Shown: one piece after another, positions 11,946-23,219 of the stretch
Layout of the letters: each line of letters starts with the position of its first letter
Position numbering within the stretch: position 1 is the stretch's first letter
From: Mycolicibacterium goodii
GTDB taxonomy: Bacteria; Actinomycetota; Actinomycetes; Mycobacteriales; Mycobacteriaceae
Assembly (NCBI RefSeq): GCF_001187505.1
Contig: NZ_CP012150.1
Span: 4,092,001 to 4,156,000 of the forward strand
DNA: 64,000 bases
Reading direction: 5' to 3'
Made by a program: the position numbers and the translations under genes
The notes under the pieces: model-generated
Told to the model about the DNA's origin: nothing
Seen by the model: only the letters and a program-made list of their open reading frames with translations
The model's database searches: none

Positions 11946-12995
11946 ATGCGAGCCACTTATCTGTGCGGCGCGGGGGACGTCCGCGTGATCGACGCGCCCG
12001 ATGCCAAGATCGAGAAGCCCGGCGACGCGTTGGTCCGAGGGGTGCGGGCCTGCGTGTGTGGCAGCGACGTGCACCCCTATCACCCCTCGGCCCCGACGAC
12101 CGAGGGTGTGTCGATGGGGCACGAGTTCGTCGGCGTCGTCGAGGAGATGGGAGCCGAGCTCACCACCTTGAACACCGGCGATTTCGTCATCGCCCCATTT
12201 GCAGTGTTCTGCGGCACCTGCGAGTTCTGCCAGGCCGACCTGCAGACCTCTTGCGTTAACGGTGGCTTCTGGAACGACGCTGGACTCGGGACTGCAGGTG
12301 GCCGGGCCGAGGCAGTCCGGGTGCCGCCGGCCAACGGAACGTTGGTCAAAGTACTCGATGTCACTGAGCCGACGGAAGACGCGCTGCTGGCATCCCTGCT
12401 GACCCTATCGGATGTGTACGGCACCGGCTGGCACGCCGCGGTCAAGGGCGGCGTCACCGACGGTCGTACCGTCATCGTGATCTGCGACGGCGCGGTCGGC
12501 CTGCTGGCGGTGTTGTCGGCCAAGCAGTTGGGGGCTGAGCGGATCGTAGTTATGAGCCGTCACCAGGCCCGCACTAATCTGGGCCGGGAGTTCGGCGCCA
12601 CCGATGTCGTCGTCGAGCGCGGCGACGAAGGAATCGCCAAGGTCCGCGATATCACCGACGGCGGTAGCCAGATCGTGCTCGAAGCCCTGCGCCATATGCC
12701 GGCCTACGAGCAGGCTGTCGGCGTTGTCCGCCCTGGCGGCGTCATTAGCCGGGTCGGCGTGCCGCAGTACGAGGAGGCGCCGGTCGGATTCGGGTCGCTG
12801 TTCGGCCTCAACGTCACCGTTACCGGCGGCGCGGCCCCCGTGCGCCCGTATCTCGAGACGCTGCTGCCTGCGGTGCTCGATGGCAGCGTGCAGCCGGGCC
12901 GAGTCCTCGACCGCACTGCTGTACCGGACGAAACACCGGACGCCTATGCCGCCATGGACGCCCGCGAAGCATTGAAAGTGATCGTTACACCATGA
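11946..12995 (+). CDS. Zinc-dependent alcohol dehydrogenase (MDR family)
   Basis: A 349-residue NAD(P)-dependent zinc dehydrogenase. Catalytic-zinc ligands are visible in VCGSDVHPYH and in the GHEFVG motif; structural-zinc cysteines are in FCGTCEFCQADLQTSC; the Rossmann region is VIVICDGAVGLLAVLSAKQLGA, where the usual GxGxxG is replaced by CDGAVGLL. Substrate unknown. Its stop overlaps the next start (ATGA), so it forms an operon with the aldo-keto reductase. The C-terminal IVTP end is complete. Confidence 0.9.
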   Translation: MRATYLCGAGDVRVIDAPDAKIEKPGDALVRGVRACVCGSDVHPYHPSAPTTEGVSMGHEFVGVVEEMGAELTTLNTGDFVIAPFAVFCGTCEFCQADLQTSCVNGGFWNDAGLGTAGGRAEAVRVPPANGTLVKVLDVTEPTEDALLASLLTLSDVYGTGWHAAVKGGVTDGRTVIVICDGAVGLLAVLSAKQLGAERIVVMSRHQARTNLGREFGATDVVVERGDEGIAKVRDITDGGSQIVLEALRHMPAYEQAVGVVRPGGVISRVGVPQYEEAPVGFGSLFGLNVTVTGGAAPVRPYLETLLPAVLDGSVQPGRVLDRTAVPDETPDAYAAMDAREALKVIVTP

Positions 12996-13876
12996 GCGTT
13001 CCCAACTTCACCCTGAACAACGGCGTCCAGGTGCCTGCCCTGGGTTTCGGTGTCTACCAAACTCCTCCTGACCAGACCATCGCCGCGGTCGGGGCTGCAC
13101 TGGAAACCGGCTACCGCCACATCGACACCGCTGCTGCGTATGGCAACGAACGGGAGGTCGGTGAGGCGATTCGCCGCTCGGGACTGAGCCGCGAGGACGT
13201 CTTCATCGAAACCAAGGTATGGATTACCGACTACGGGTACGACACCACGCTGCACGCCTTCGACAAGGCGGCTGGCAAGCTTGGTGTCGACTCGATCGAT
13301 CTGCTGATCCTGCACCAGGCGTTGCCGGGTGAATTTGACCGGACCATCGAGGCCTATAAGGCGTTGGAGAAGCTGTACTACGACGGCAAAGTGCGCGCGA
13401 TTGGCGTCTCCAATTTTATGCCGCCCCATCTTGACCGGCTGATCGCCGAGACCGGGGTGGTGCCGGCGGTCAATCAGATCGAGGTGCACCCGTACTTCCG
13501 GCAGACCGAGTTGCTCAAGGTCGACGACCAGCTCGGCATTCTCAACCAGGCTTGGTCACCGATCGGTGGCATCACGTTCTACCGTAACGGGTCCCACGGC
13601 TCAACTTTGCAGGATCCGGTGATTGCCGAGATCGCGGGCGTACATGGCAAATCGCCCGCACAGGTGATGTTGCGCTGGCATATGCAACAGGGCAGACAGG
13701 CGATCCCGAAGTCGGTGAGGCCGTCGCGGATTGCAGAGAACTTCCATGTTTTCGACTTTGTACTCACCGCCGACCAACTTGCAGCTGTGGACGCTCTGGA
13801 CACCGGTGTGCGCGGCGGCCCCGAGCCTGAAGACATTACCCGCGACAAGTACGGGATCGAGATCTCAGAGGCATGA
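12992..13876 (+). CDS. Aldo/keto reductase (2,5-diketo-D-gluconate reductase-like)
   Basis: A 294-residue NADPH-dependent (alpha/beta)8-barrel reductase. The catalytic tetrad is visible: Asp in GYRHIDTAAAYGNE with the following Tyr, Lys in FIETKVWITD, and His in DLLILHQALPGE. NADPH-binding residues lie in the C-terminal IPKSVRPSRIAEN. It is most like the 2,5-diketogluconate/methylglyoxal reductase subgroup. Translationally coupled to the alcohol dehydrogenase, so it may interconvert alcohol and carbonyl forms in one pathway. Confidence 0.92.
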   Translation: MSVPNFTLNNGVQVPALGFGVYQTPPDQTIAAVGAALETGYRHIDTAAAYGNEREVGEAIRRSGLSREDVFIETKVWITDYGYDTTLHAFDKAAGKLGVDSIDLLILHQALPGEFDRTIEAYKALEKLYYDGKVRAIGVSNFMPPHLDRLIAETGVVPAVNQIEVHPYFRQTELLKVDDQLGILNQAWSPIGGITFYRNGSHGSTLQDPVIAEIAGVHGKSPAQVMLRWHMQQGRQAIPKSVRPSRIAENFHVFDFVLTADQLAAVDALDTGVRGGPEPEDITRDKYGIEISEA

Positions 13877-13885
13877 GGGGGAGGC

Positions 13886-14214
13886 ATGCCCATACGCGTG
13901 ATTGGCCGGGGCCTGCAGGTGTCGGTAATCGAACTCGGCGCTGCGGGATGTCTCCGGGTGCGCGCCCAACCCCGGTGACCGTGAGGACATGACCGGTGTG
14001 CATCGAAACGCCGTCGGCGAGGCCGAGATCGACATCGCTGACGTGTATTGGCCATACGCCAACACGGGTGCTGGCGCCGCCGCGGGACCAGATCGTCATT
14101 TTCACCGCGCTCGTCTCGACGCCCCGACGGGCCCACGTCGTCGACCTAATGGCCGCAGTGCCGAGCGAGTACTCGCTGTGGACCCTTGACCCCGAGCCCC
14201 GAAATGCGCTGAGC
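13886..14214 (+). pseudogene. Decayed aldo/keto reductase remnant
   Basis: After a good ribosome site (GGGGGAGG) the frame MPIRVIGRGLQVSVIELGAA reads like an AKR N-terminus but stops at 13976. In shifted frames further AKR landmarks follow in order: [13 protein letters not shown] near 14025 (DTAEVYGPYTN in intact copies), a degraded APxRDQIVI near 14080, and [14 protein letters not shown] near 14161 ([14 protein letters not shown] in the next gene). Internal stretches are deleted. A relic of a tandem AKR gene. Confidence 0.7.
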
Positions 14215-14466
14215 CCAGTACGAATTTCCGCCGTTCAGGGCACGGTTTCGCGACTCAACGCCGAGGACGTACTTCCCGACGAGGATATTGGTGACTCGCG
14301 GGCGCGGCCTTGCGAGGCGAACCGCCTCTCGGGCCCGTCGGCGTCGTCGCTGGTGACGACGGGCAGGAGATGGCGTTACGGGTGTGCCTCGAGGTTTGAG
14401 CATCCGTACTGGTACGACCGAAAAAGATTGTTGGTGTGGCGAATTACCCCGAGATCGGAGAACCGA

Positions 14467-16638
<2,172 letters not shown>

Positions 16639-17128
16639 TGCCAGAGGGACCCTTTCATTCGGCGGTGTTGTCAGGACCAGGGAAGATGTTTACTGGATCC
16701 AGACGGGCGGATTCCTGTTCTGTGGAAGAGTGTCCGAGATTCCGGCATTCCACCATCTACGTAGGACAGGAGTTCGAAGATGGAAAAGTGGTTTCCGTTC
16801 ACGGGTATTGCGCCCGCGTCGGCAGCCTCGTTCTTCGGATGGGTATACCGCCCGACGCCCACCGGACTTTGCCCCAGCGGAGGGTCAATGCACTTCAGGC
16901 CCAGGGTTACCGGGTGATCACTAGTAGATCGCGAAAGCGCTCCTTAATCATCGCCGGTCGTTGCGATCCAGCCGGAGGCGGCAGTCACCCAGTGCATGGT
17001 AGCTGTGGCTCGACCGAAAAGCCTGTTGTGCAGCATGGTCGAGGTTGATGTGACGTCAACCGACACTGCGGATCAGCACCGTTGTCCATGAGCGTTGGAA
17101 TCCAAATCCACTACATTTCACCGGCCGG
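16639..17128. other. Intergenic region, one weak small frame
   Basis: No convincing gene in about 490 bases. The best candidate is a 45-codon frame at 16780-16917 (MEKWFPFTGIAP start, GGACAGGAG site seven bases upstream), which ends before any domain is formed and may be the start of a deleted membrane-protein gene. The rest separates the AKR run from the convergent esterase. Confidence 0.35.
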
Positions 17129-18790
17129 CTACTCGTACTGCGGTCCGCTCGCGGTGGGAGTCGGGTAGGGGCCGGCAAGTGTGCTGAATCCCTGTTCTGC
17201 CCAGAACTTGCATTTCGCCCTATCTGACAAGCCGATGTCTGAACCGACGTCGGCGGTGTCGAACACCATGACGTTTTGATCGTCAGGCTTATACACTGGC
17301 CAGGCGGGCAGTCCTTCGGCGTTCGGATCGCCGGTCGCCGCAAAGTTTGTCCAGTACTTGATCATCGTGTTTGAGATATGTCGCTGTGCGGGACTCAGCT
17401 CGCCCTGATGGAAGAGATACGACAGCTCCTTGGTGTGCGCCGCACCGTCGAGCGCCCCCGTCGCCTCGAAGATCGGAGTGGGATAGGGCGCTGTTCGATC
17501 AGCGAACTCGTACGCATACAACGGAACATGTGGCGCGGCGAGTTGGTTCGCCAAATTCAGGTTGCACAACCCGATGCGGTTGTTCGTGATCATCCCGGAG
17601 TCGGTCAAGGCGGCACTGAGCGCATAAATTGGGGCGGAGTAGTTGGCCAGTGGATACTGCTGTTGAATCGCCGCGACCCGCGAGCCACCGAAGTAGGATC
17701 CCAGGATCGCTGGGTAATCTTCTGCAGTCACCGAGTCGGTTTCACCGCCGTACTTCTCGGCCAGTTGATACAGCGCCTCGTCACGATTTGCCCCCTGCAT
17801 TAGCGGCACCCGGCTGAACTGGCCGGTGGCCATCGCCTCTCGCATCGGCAGGGGTAACGCGCCGCCACCCCAAGCTGGCTGTGCGCCGGCGGTGTTGGTG
17901 GTCGCGCCCTGCTCTTTGGTGAGGATGATGCTGGCCGGCAGGGCGCGCAAGCAGGGGAGCGGGTTGGGCTCGGTACAGCCGAGTTCGTGTGCAATCTCCG
18001 CTCCGCGCTGCTCGGACGCGGTCAGCGACGGATACAACTGCCACTGGCAGGGACCACTCTGCGAGATCGCGCGATGGAAGAGCCCGCGCGCCAGCGGTGA
18101 TGCAAGGAGAAGGCAGACAGCCTGTGCACCACCGGATTCCCCGAAGATCGTGACGTTATCGGGATCGCCGCCGAAGTTGGCGATGTTCTCTCGTACCCAT
18201 CGCAGTGCCTGGAGCTGGTCCAGCATTGCGTAGTTTCCGGAGCCTACGTCGGGATGTTCTGCGGTCAAAGCCTTATGCGCGAAGAAGGCAAATGTGTTCA
18301 ATCGATAGTTCATCGACACATAGATGACCGGTCGCGCCCGAGTGACCAGCCAATCCGCGTTGTATTCGTGTGCGGCGGACTGGCGTTGGCCACCACCGTG
18401 GATGAAGACCATCACCGGCAGCTTGCGTTCCGTGCGATGGTGCGGTGCCCACACGTTCAAATGAAGGCAATCCTCATTCGTGCTCGCTAGCCTGCCGGAC
18501 TGTGGACAAGGGCTGCCCGGTGCGGTTGCATCACGTGTGCCCGTCCACGGCTCTGGCGGTTGAGGCGGCCTCCACCGCAGACCGCCGAGCGGCGGCGCTG
18601 CGTACGGAATGCCCTTGAACACGTCGACGGTGCCGTCGAAGGAAACCTTGCCCCGCAGTGACCCTGCGGTGGTGTTCGCTGCGACAAAGTCGGCGTGTTC
18701 GTTCGCGGTTGAGGGGTTCAACGACACACTGCACCCGATAACCGACAGAGCTGCGACCACGGCGAGCGCTCGCAGTTTTGGATTCGACAT
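17129..18790 (-). CDS. Carboxylesterase type B family lipoprotein
   Basis: A 553-residue alpha/beta-hydrolase of the cholinesterase/carboxylesterase-B family. The N-terminus has a signal with lipobox-like VIGC (cysteine near residue 20), so it is probably membrane-anchored outside the cell. Family landmarks: GIPYAAPPLGGLRWRPPQP, EDCLHLNVWAP, oxyanion-hole FIHGGGQ, nucleophile elbow FGESGGAQAV, and GAAHTKELSYLF with the catalytic histidine. The ATG at 18790 is chosen because the signal peptide starts there. It is divergent from the peptide-type ABC operon and shares its regulatory interval, so it may release the compound that is then imported. Confidence 0.92.
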   Translation of the reverse strand: MSNPKLRALAVVAALSVIGCSVSLNPSTANEHADFVAANTTAGSLRGKVSFDGTVDVFKGIPYAAPPLGGLRWRPPQPPEPWTGTRDATAPGSPCPQSGRLASTNEDCLHLNVWAPHHRTERKLPVMVFIHGGGQRQSAAHEYNADWLVTRARPVIYVSMNYRLNTFAFFAHKALTAEHPDVGSGNYAMLDQLQALRWVRENIANFGGDPDNVTIFGESGGAQAVCLLLASPLARGLFHRAISQSGPCQWQLYPSLTASEQRGAEIAHELGCTEPNPLPCLRALPASIILTKEQGATTNTAGAQPAWGGGALPLPMREAMATGQFSRVPLMQGANRDEALYQLAEKYGGETDSVTAEDYPAILGSYFGGSRVAAIQQQYPLANYSAPIYALSAALTDSGMITNNRIGLCNLNLANQLAAPHVPLYAYEFADRTAPYPTPIFEATGALDGAAHTKELSYLFHQGELSPAQRHISNTMIKYWTNFAATGDPNAEGLPAWPVYKPDDQNVMVFDTADVGSDIGLSDRAKCKFWAEQGFSTLAGPYPTPTASGPQYE

Positions 18791-18803
18791 CCGGCACCTG
18801 ATC

Positions 18804-18835
18804 GTTCGATATTGCGATAACAGTTCCGTGATTAG
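18804..18835 (-). promoter_or_regulatory. Candidate tandem operator upstream of esterase
   Basis: On the minus strand, CGCAATATCGAAC (18816-18804) fits the repeated 13-bp element found at other promoters of this island, and a weaker partner CTAATCACGGAAC (18835-18823) lies 19 bases upstream. The proximal copy is 13 bases before the esterase ATG. Confidence 0.45.
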
Positions 18836-18950
18836 AGACACTGACCATAGCCAGGCGCTGAGTTTCCTGTCAATTTGTGATCGGCACCCCAATATCTCGT
18901 TGGAGTGACTGTTGACACATCCTTGGGCCCCATTTAGTCTCCTAAAGGTC

Positions 18951-18983
18951 GCAATCGCGATCATTCATACGTAAATACGAACA
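18951..18983 (+). promoter_or_regulatory. Tandem 13-bp operator-like pair upstream of ABC operon
   Basis: CGCAATCGCGATC (18951-18963) and CGTAAATACGAAC (18971-18983) are same-strand copies of one element with exactly 20 bases between starts. The proximal copy ends 10 bases before the binding-protein ATG. The same pair geometry recurs at five other intergenic places. Confidence 0.6.
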
Positions 18984-18993
18984 GGAGCGTCAG

Positions 18994-20661
18994 ATGGCGA
19001 GGCTCGGAAGGAAGCGTTCGGCGTTCTTCACCATCGCGTCGATGACGTGTCTGATGGTCGCCACGGCGTGCGCCGGATCCGCGACGGATTCAGGTCCGGC
19101 GGGGGAGACCGTCAGATTCGCGGTCTCCGATTTTGAGAATGACGCGCTTGATCCCGCGATGGAAACCAACAGCGGGATGCGCGTCGCCAAGTACCTGATG
19201 TGGGACTCACTGCTCGAAATCGGGCTTAACAGCGAGATCGCCCCTGGCGTCGCTGAGTCGTGGGAGCTGTCTCCGGACGGGCGCACGTGGACCTTCAACA
19301 TCCGCCACGGGATCACCTTTCACAACGGTGAGGAGTTGGCCGCCGACGACGTCAAGTTCAGCCTCGACCGGATGATGGCTCCCGAGGCCGCGACGGGTGA
19401 TTCCACCCTGGCGCGTGAGCAGATCGACAACGTGGCGGTGGTCGACGCTGACACCGTCGCCATCCACACCAAAGGCGTTCAATCCGGGTTGCCATACCTA
19501 CTTTCGCCGCACCAATCGGTGATCGGAATCGTGATGCCGAAGGATTACCTACTCAACGAAGGCGGGCCGACCTTCGAGCAGCAGCGGGAGCTGATGGAAC
19601 GGGCGCCAATCGGCAGTGGCCCGTTCAGATTCGTCAGTCGCAGGGCAGGAGACGCGGTGTCGTTCGAATCCCTCGATCATCACTGGCGCCACACGCCGGC
19701 GATCAAGAGGGTGGAGATTCTGCGGGTCAGCGAAGAAGCCACCCAGGTGTCCATGCTGCAATCCGGTGAAGTCGACGTCATCACCGTCTCACCCGACCAG
19801 GCAGCGCCGTTGAAGGCTGCGGGGATGGAAATCCGAACGGTTGAGAACTCCGGCGAGATCGGGATGTTCTTCCCGGGCTCGTGGCGAGAAGCTTCGCGTA
19901 CGGAGCCGGCCGGCAACCCCGACGTGCGCCGGGCGCTGTCGTTGGCGATCAATCGGCAGGAGATCATCGATTCGGTGCTCGCCGGCTACGCCGACCTCAA
20001 GACCACGCCGTTCAACACCTCGCCGGCGACCGAGAGCATCGACGAAGGATATTTCCGGGACTGGGCAGCGCAAGCCAACGCCTACGATCCAGAACAGGCA
20101 CGCGAACTTTTGACAAATGCCGGATATCCCAACGGGTTTGAACTCCAGTTGTTCTCCTATGCACGCCCCGGTGTCCCGGGCCTGAGCCAGATCGCTGAAA
20201 TCGTCGCGGCGCAGTGGGCTCAGGTCGGTGTGACGGCCAATATCGTGCCGACGGACTACAACTCATACCGGCCGCATTTCGTCAACATCGATCCGGGCGA
20301 CACGTTCAATGCCGGCGACGCCAACATCCACGGTGCGGCAACCCGCTTCGACGTCATCGGCGCCTTCGCGGCCTATGTACGTGAAGAAGGCGGTGCCGTG
20401 CAGAGCGTGAAGGACCCCGAACTTGAAGCTCTGGTCGACCGTGCCGCTGCCACCCTCGATGAGGGGGAACGGCGGAACCTCGTCCAACAGGCCTACCAGC
20501 GATTCCTGGACACCTGGACCGTGCTCGAAATAGCCAGTACTGACGCAGTATTCGCGGTCAACCCCGAAACCGTCGGGCCCTGGTCGACAATCCGGGCCTA
20601 TCCGTTCCTCGGGCGCACTTTCGAAACGATCCAGGTGCCGGGAGCTCCGGGGTCCTCCTAG
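18994..20661 (+). CDS. ABC transporter substrate-binding lipoprotein, peptide/nickel family (SBP_bac_5)
   Basis: A 555-residue extracytoplasmic binding protein. A signal peptide ends in a lipobox-like VATAC (cysteine near residue 26). Family landmarks are GVAESWELSPDGRTWTFNIRHGITFHNGE near residues 85-115 (quoted motif GVAESWELSPDG) and the long C-terminal lobe with the YAxPG-like FSYARPGVPG. It would deliver an oligopeptide, opine or similar small solute to the permeases encoded downstream. First gene of an operon running to 26105, with an operator-like tandem repeat just upstream. Confidence 0.93.
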   Translation: MARLGRKRSAFFTIASMTCLMVATACAGSATDSGPAGETVRFAVSDFENDALDPAMETNSGMRVAKYLMWDSLLEIGLNSEIAPGVAESWELSPDGRTWTFNIRHGITFHNGEELAADDVKFSLDRMMAPEAATGDSTLAREQIDNVAVVDADTVAIHTKGVQSGLPYLLSPHQSVIGIVMPKDYLLNEGGPTFEQQRELMERAPIGSGPFRFVSRRAGDAVSFESLDHHWRHTPAIKRVEILRVSEEATQVSMLQSGEVDVITVSPDQAAPLKAAGMEIRTVENSGEIGMFFPGSWREASRTEPAGNPDVRRALSLAINRQEIIDSVLAGYADLKTTPFNTSPATESIDEGYFRDWAAQANAYDPEQARELLTNAGYPNGFELQLFSYARPGVPGLSQIAEIVAAQWAQVGVTANIVPTDYNSYRPHFVNIDPGDTFNAGDANIHGAATRFDVIGAFAAYVREEGGAVQSVKDPELEALVDRAAATLDEGERRNLVQQAYQRFLDTWTVLEIASTDAVFAVNPETVGPWSTIRAYPFLGRTFETIQVPGAPGSS

Positions 20662-20700
20662 CTCCAATTCCAACGGTAGAAACCAGATTCGGGAAGTGGA

Positions 20701-22113
20701 ATGCTGAAAGAACATCAAGTCGCCGCAGATACCCTGATCGACAGCGCCGCGTACAAGCTCGCCCAGTACGCCACCGCTTCGCGATTCGAAACCCTGCCGG
20801 ACGAAGTGAGTGATCGTGCCAAGCTCATCGTATTCGACCAGCTGGCTTGTAGTTTCGTGGGTGCCGAGCTGCCGGCTGGACGTATCATCAGCCGGTACGT
20901 TCACAATTACGGTGGTAAGCCGGAGTCGGTGGTGCTGCATTCCGGTGATCGGTGCCCGGCCCCACTGGCCGCCCTTGCCAATGGCACCGCAGGGCACGCC
21001 GACGAATTCGACAGTGTGCACGCGACCTCCGACTTTCTCGGTACCGGCCACCCGGCGGCGATCATCGTGCCTGCCGCGGCTGCGATCGCAGAACGCCAGT
21101 TCGCCACCGGGCGAGATCTGATCAACGCGGTCGCGCTGGGTTACGACGTCGGATCGCGGACCATCTCGGTGACCGGAGGGTTGGCGCCGATGATGGGTAA
21201 CCACGGCATTGATCCCGGCTCGCTGCACTCGCTGGGCGCGGCTTTCGCGTGCGCCAGGCTGCTGGGCCTCGACGAGCATCGCCACCTGTTCGCCGCGGCA
21301 CTGGCGGCGCAGCAGAGTGTCGCGCTCAACGCGCCCTACGGCGAGCGCAGGCACATGAGCAAGGCGTTCGTCACCGGGCAGTCCGCATTCGCCGGAGTCA
21401 CCGGTGCGGTGATGGCTGCGGCCGGCTTCGAGGCCAGCGACAACATCTTCGAGGCCCGCGGCGGCATCATCGACACGTGGGGCCAGAACGGTCGCGAAGA
21501 ACACCTGAACAAGGACCTCGGCGTCGACTATGCCGTGATGGGCGCGAACTTCAAGTTCTACTCCGCCGGCTACCCGATCCACTCGCCCGTCGAAGCGGTG
21601 TTGGGGATGAAGAGTGAGTACGGGCTGAACCCGGAAGGCATCAAACGGATCACTGTCCGGATGCAGTCTCATCCGGCCAGCGTGGTCAACAACCGATCCA
21701 TGCCGACCATCTGTCTGCAGCACATGGTGGCGGTCGCTCTGGTGGCAGGAAAATTGGGCTTCGACGAAGCACATTCCAGTGTGCTGCAGAACGATCCCGT
21801 TGTCCTGCAGTTGAAATCGCGCATCGATCTGATCAGCGATCCAGAACTAGATCGGGAACAGCCACAGGGTCGCAGCGCGCATGTGACCATCGAGACCGAC
21901 GGACAGACGGTGTCGCGCAAAATCGAGCACCCGCGAGGACATCGGTTCAGGACTCCTGCACCGACCTGGGATGACATTCGCGAGAAGTATGAAGAACTGT
22001 TGGTACGTCGCATCGGTCAACAGCGCTTCGACCAGTTCTACAACGGTTGCGTGGGATTGGAATCGGTTGAGGACATCAACGAGGTCACCGTCCTGCTCGC
22101 GGAGTCGTCATGA
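20701..22113 (+). CDS. MmgE/PrpD family protein (copy 1)
   Basis: A 470-residue member of the family that includes 2-methylcitrate dehydratase PrpD, cis-aconitate decarboxylase and iminodisuccinate epimerase. Landmarks: LIVFDQLACSFVGA near residue 45, GTAGHADEFDSVHA near residue 100 (the histidine/aspartate region of the active site), and KFYSAGYPIHSPVEAV where classical PrpD has a KxYPxxxxxH pattern. It lies between the binding-protein gene and the ATPase gene of one ABC operon and overlaps the next start (ATGA), so it most likely acts on the imported compound. The reaction is not predictable. Confidence 0.88.
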   Translation: MLKEHQVAADTLIDSAAYKLAQYATASRFETLPDEVSDRAKLIVFDQLACSFVGAELPAGRIISRYVHNYGGKPESVVLHSGDRCPAPLAALANGTAGHADEFDSVHATSDFLGTGHPAAIIVPAAAAIAERQFATGRDLINAVALGYDVGSRTISVTGGLAPMMGNHGIDPGSLHSLGAAFACARLLGLDEHRHLFAAALAAQQSVALNAPYGERRHMSKAFVTGQSAFAGVTGAVMAAAGFEASDNIFEARGGIIDTWGQNGREEHLNKDLGVDYAVMGANFKFYSAGYPIHSPVEAVLGMKSEYGLNPEGIKRITVRMQSHPASVVNNRSMPTICLQHMVAVALVAGKLGFDEAHSSVLQNDPVVLQLKSRIDLISDPELDREQPQGRSAHVTIETDGQTVSRKIEHPRGHRFRTPAPTWDDIREKYEELLVRRIGQQRFDQFYNGCVGLESVEDINEVTVLLAESS

Positions 22114-23219
22114 CAGCGGTGCCATCGGCGGTGTCCACCGAGAGTGGCACCGCGTCCGAGCCACCCGCCTTGCTGTCAGTGCGGAATCTGCGCAAACACT
22201 TTATGTTACGGGGCGGTTGGCCGTGGTCGAAGTCGCGGGGCGTAGTGAAGGCGGTCGACGGGGTTTCGTTCGACCTCGGGCAGCAGCAGACATTGGCGAT
22301 CGTGGGCGAATCAGGATGCGGGAAGTCGACAACCGCCCGTCTGATACTGCAACTGGGCGAGCCGACCGGTGGTGACGTGCTGTTCAAGGGCGACGGTATC
22401 TGGCAGCTGGACCGCACGGAGCAGCGCGCCTATCGGCGGTCGGTCCAGGCGGTGTTCCAGGATCCGTCGAGTGCTCTGAGCCCGAGACGCCGCGTGAAGA
22501 AGATCGTGACCGAGCCGTTGATGACGATCGAAGGGCTGCGGGGTAGCGACGCGCAGGCACGAATCGGCGATCTGCTCGCGCCGGTGGGGCTCACCCTGGA
22601 TGTAGCAGACCGGTTTCCGCACCAACTCAGCGGCGGGATGAAACAACGGGTCGCGATCGCCCAGGCCCTCGCCACCCGCCCGTCGGTGATTGTGCTCGAC
22701 GAACCCGTGTCGGCGTTGGATGTCTCGACAAGCGCCGAGATCCTCAACCTACTGAAGCGAATTCAGGGTGAATTCGGCGTTTCGTATGTACTGATCACAC
22801 ACAACCTGGCCACGGTCCGCTATCTCGCGCATCAGGTGGCGGCGATGTATCTCGGCACGATCGTGGAAAAAGGCAGCAACAGCGAGATCTTCCGCAATGC
22901 AACTCATCCGTACACGCTGGCGCTGATGTCTGCGTCCATCCCGCGTGAGGAGGCTTCAGCCGGCCGGGACCGGATCATTCTGGAGGGCGACATCCCGTCA
23001 CCGGTCAATCCTCCGAAAGGATGTCGCTTCCACACGCGATGCTGGTTGGCGCAGTCGTTGGGTAATCCGAAGCGGTGTCGAACCGAAGAGCCTCAGCTGC
23101 AGCAAATTTTAGGTACACATCGGGCAGCCTGTCACTTTCCGGCCGAAGCCGTCGCGTCACCGCAACGAAAAGCCTTGATCGACAGCTTGACGGGACCGTC
23201 GGCGCAAGGAGGTGAGTAG
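22110..23219 (+). CDS. Oligopeptide-type ABC transporter ATP-binding protein (OppF/DppF-like)
   Basis: A 369-residue cytoplasmic ATPase. Walker A GESGCGKSTT, signature LSGGMKQR, Walker B VIVLDEPVSALD and H-loop ITHNLA are complete. The C-terminus carries the oligopeptide-transporter cysteine motif GCRFHTRCWLA, typical of Opp/Dpp ATPases with an Fe-S or zinc site. Start overlaps the PrpD stop. Partner of the second ATPase at 25071. Confidence 0.95.
   Translation: MTAVPSAVSTESGTASEPPALLSVRNLRKHFMLRGGWPWSKSRGVVKAVDGVSFDLGQQQTLAIVGESGCGKSTTARLILQLGEPTGGDVLFKGDGIWQLDRTEQRAYRRSVQAVFQDPSSALSPRRRVKKIVTEPLMTIEGLRGSDAQARIGDLLAPVGLTLDVADRFPHQLSGGMKQRVAIAQALATRPSVIVLDEPVSALDVSTSAEILNLLKRIQGEFGVSYVLITHNLATVRYLAHQVAAMYLGTIVEKGSNSEIFRNATHPYTLALMSASIPREEASAGRDRIILEGDIPSPVNPPKGCRFHTRCWLAQSLGNPKRCRTEEPQLQQILGTHRAACHFPAEAVASPQRKALIDSLTGPSAQGGE

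Noticed and set aside
11559..12122. 187-codon minus-strand frame in the gap before the alcohol dehydrogenase
   Set aside because: No domain character, overlaps the dehydrogenase N-terminus, low-complexity composition.
20263..21774. Long open frame (503 codons) antisense to the ABC binding protein and PrpD genes
   Set aside because: It runs opposite to two genes with clear family motifs, has no recognisable domain, and its composition is that of a third-position-GC shadow frame.
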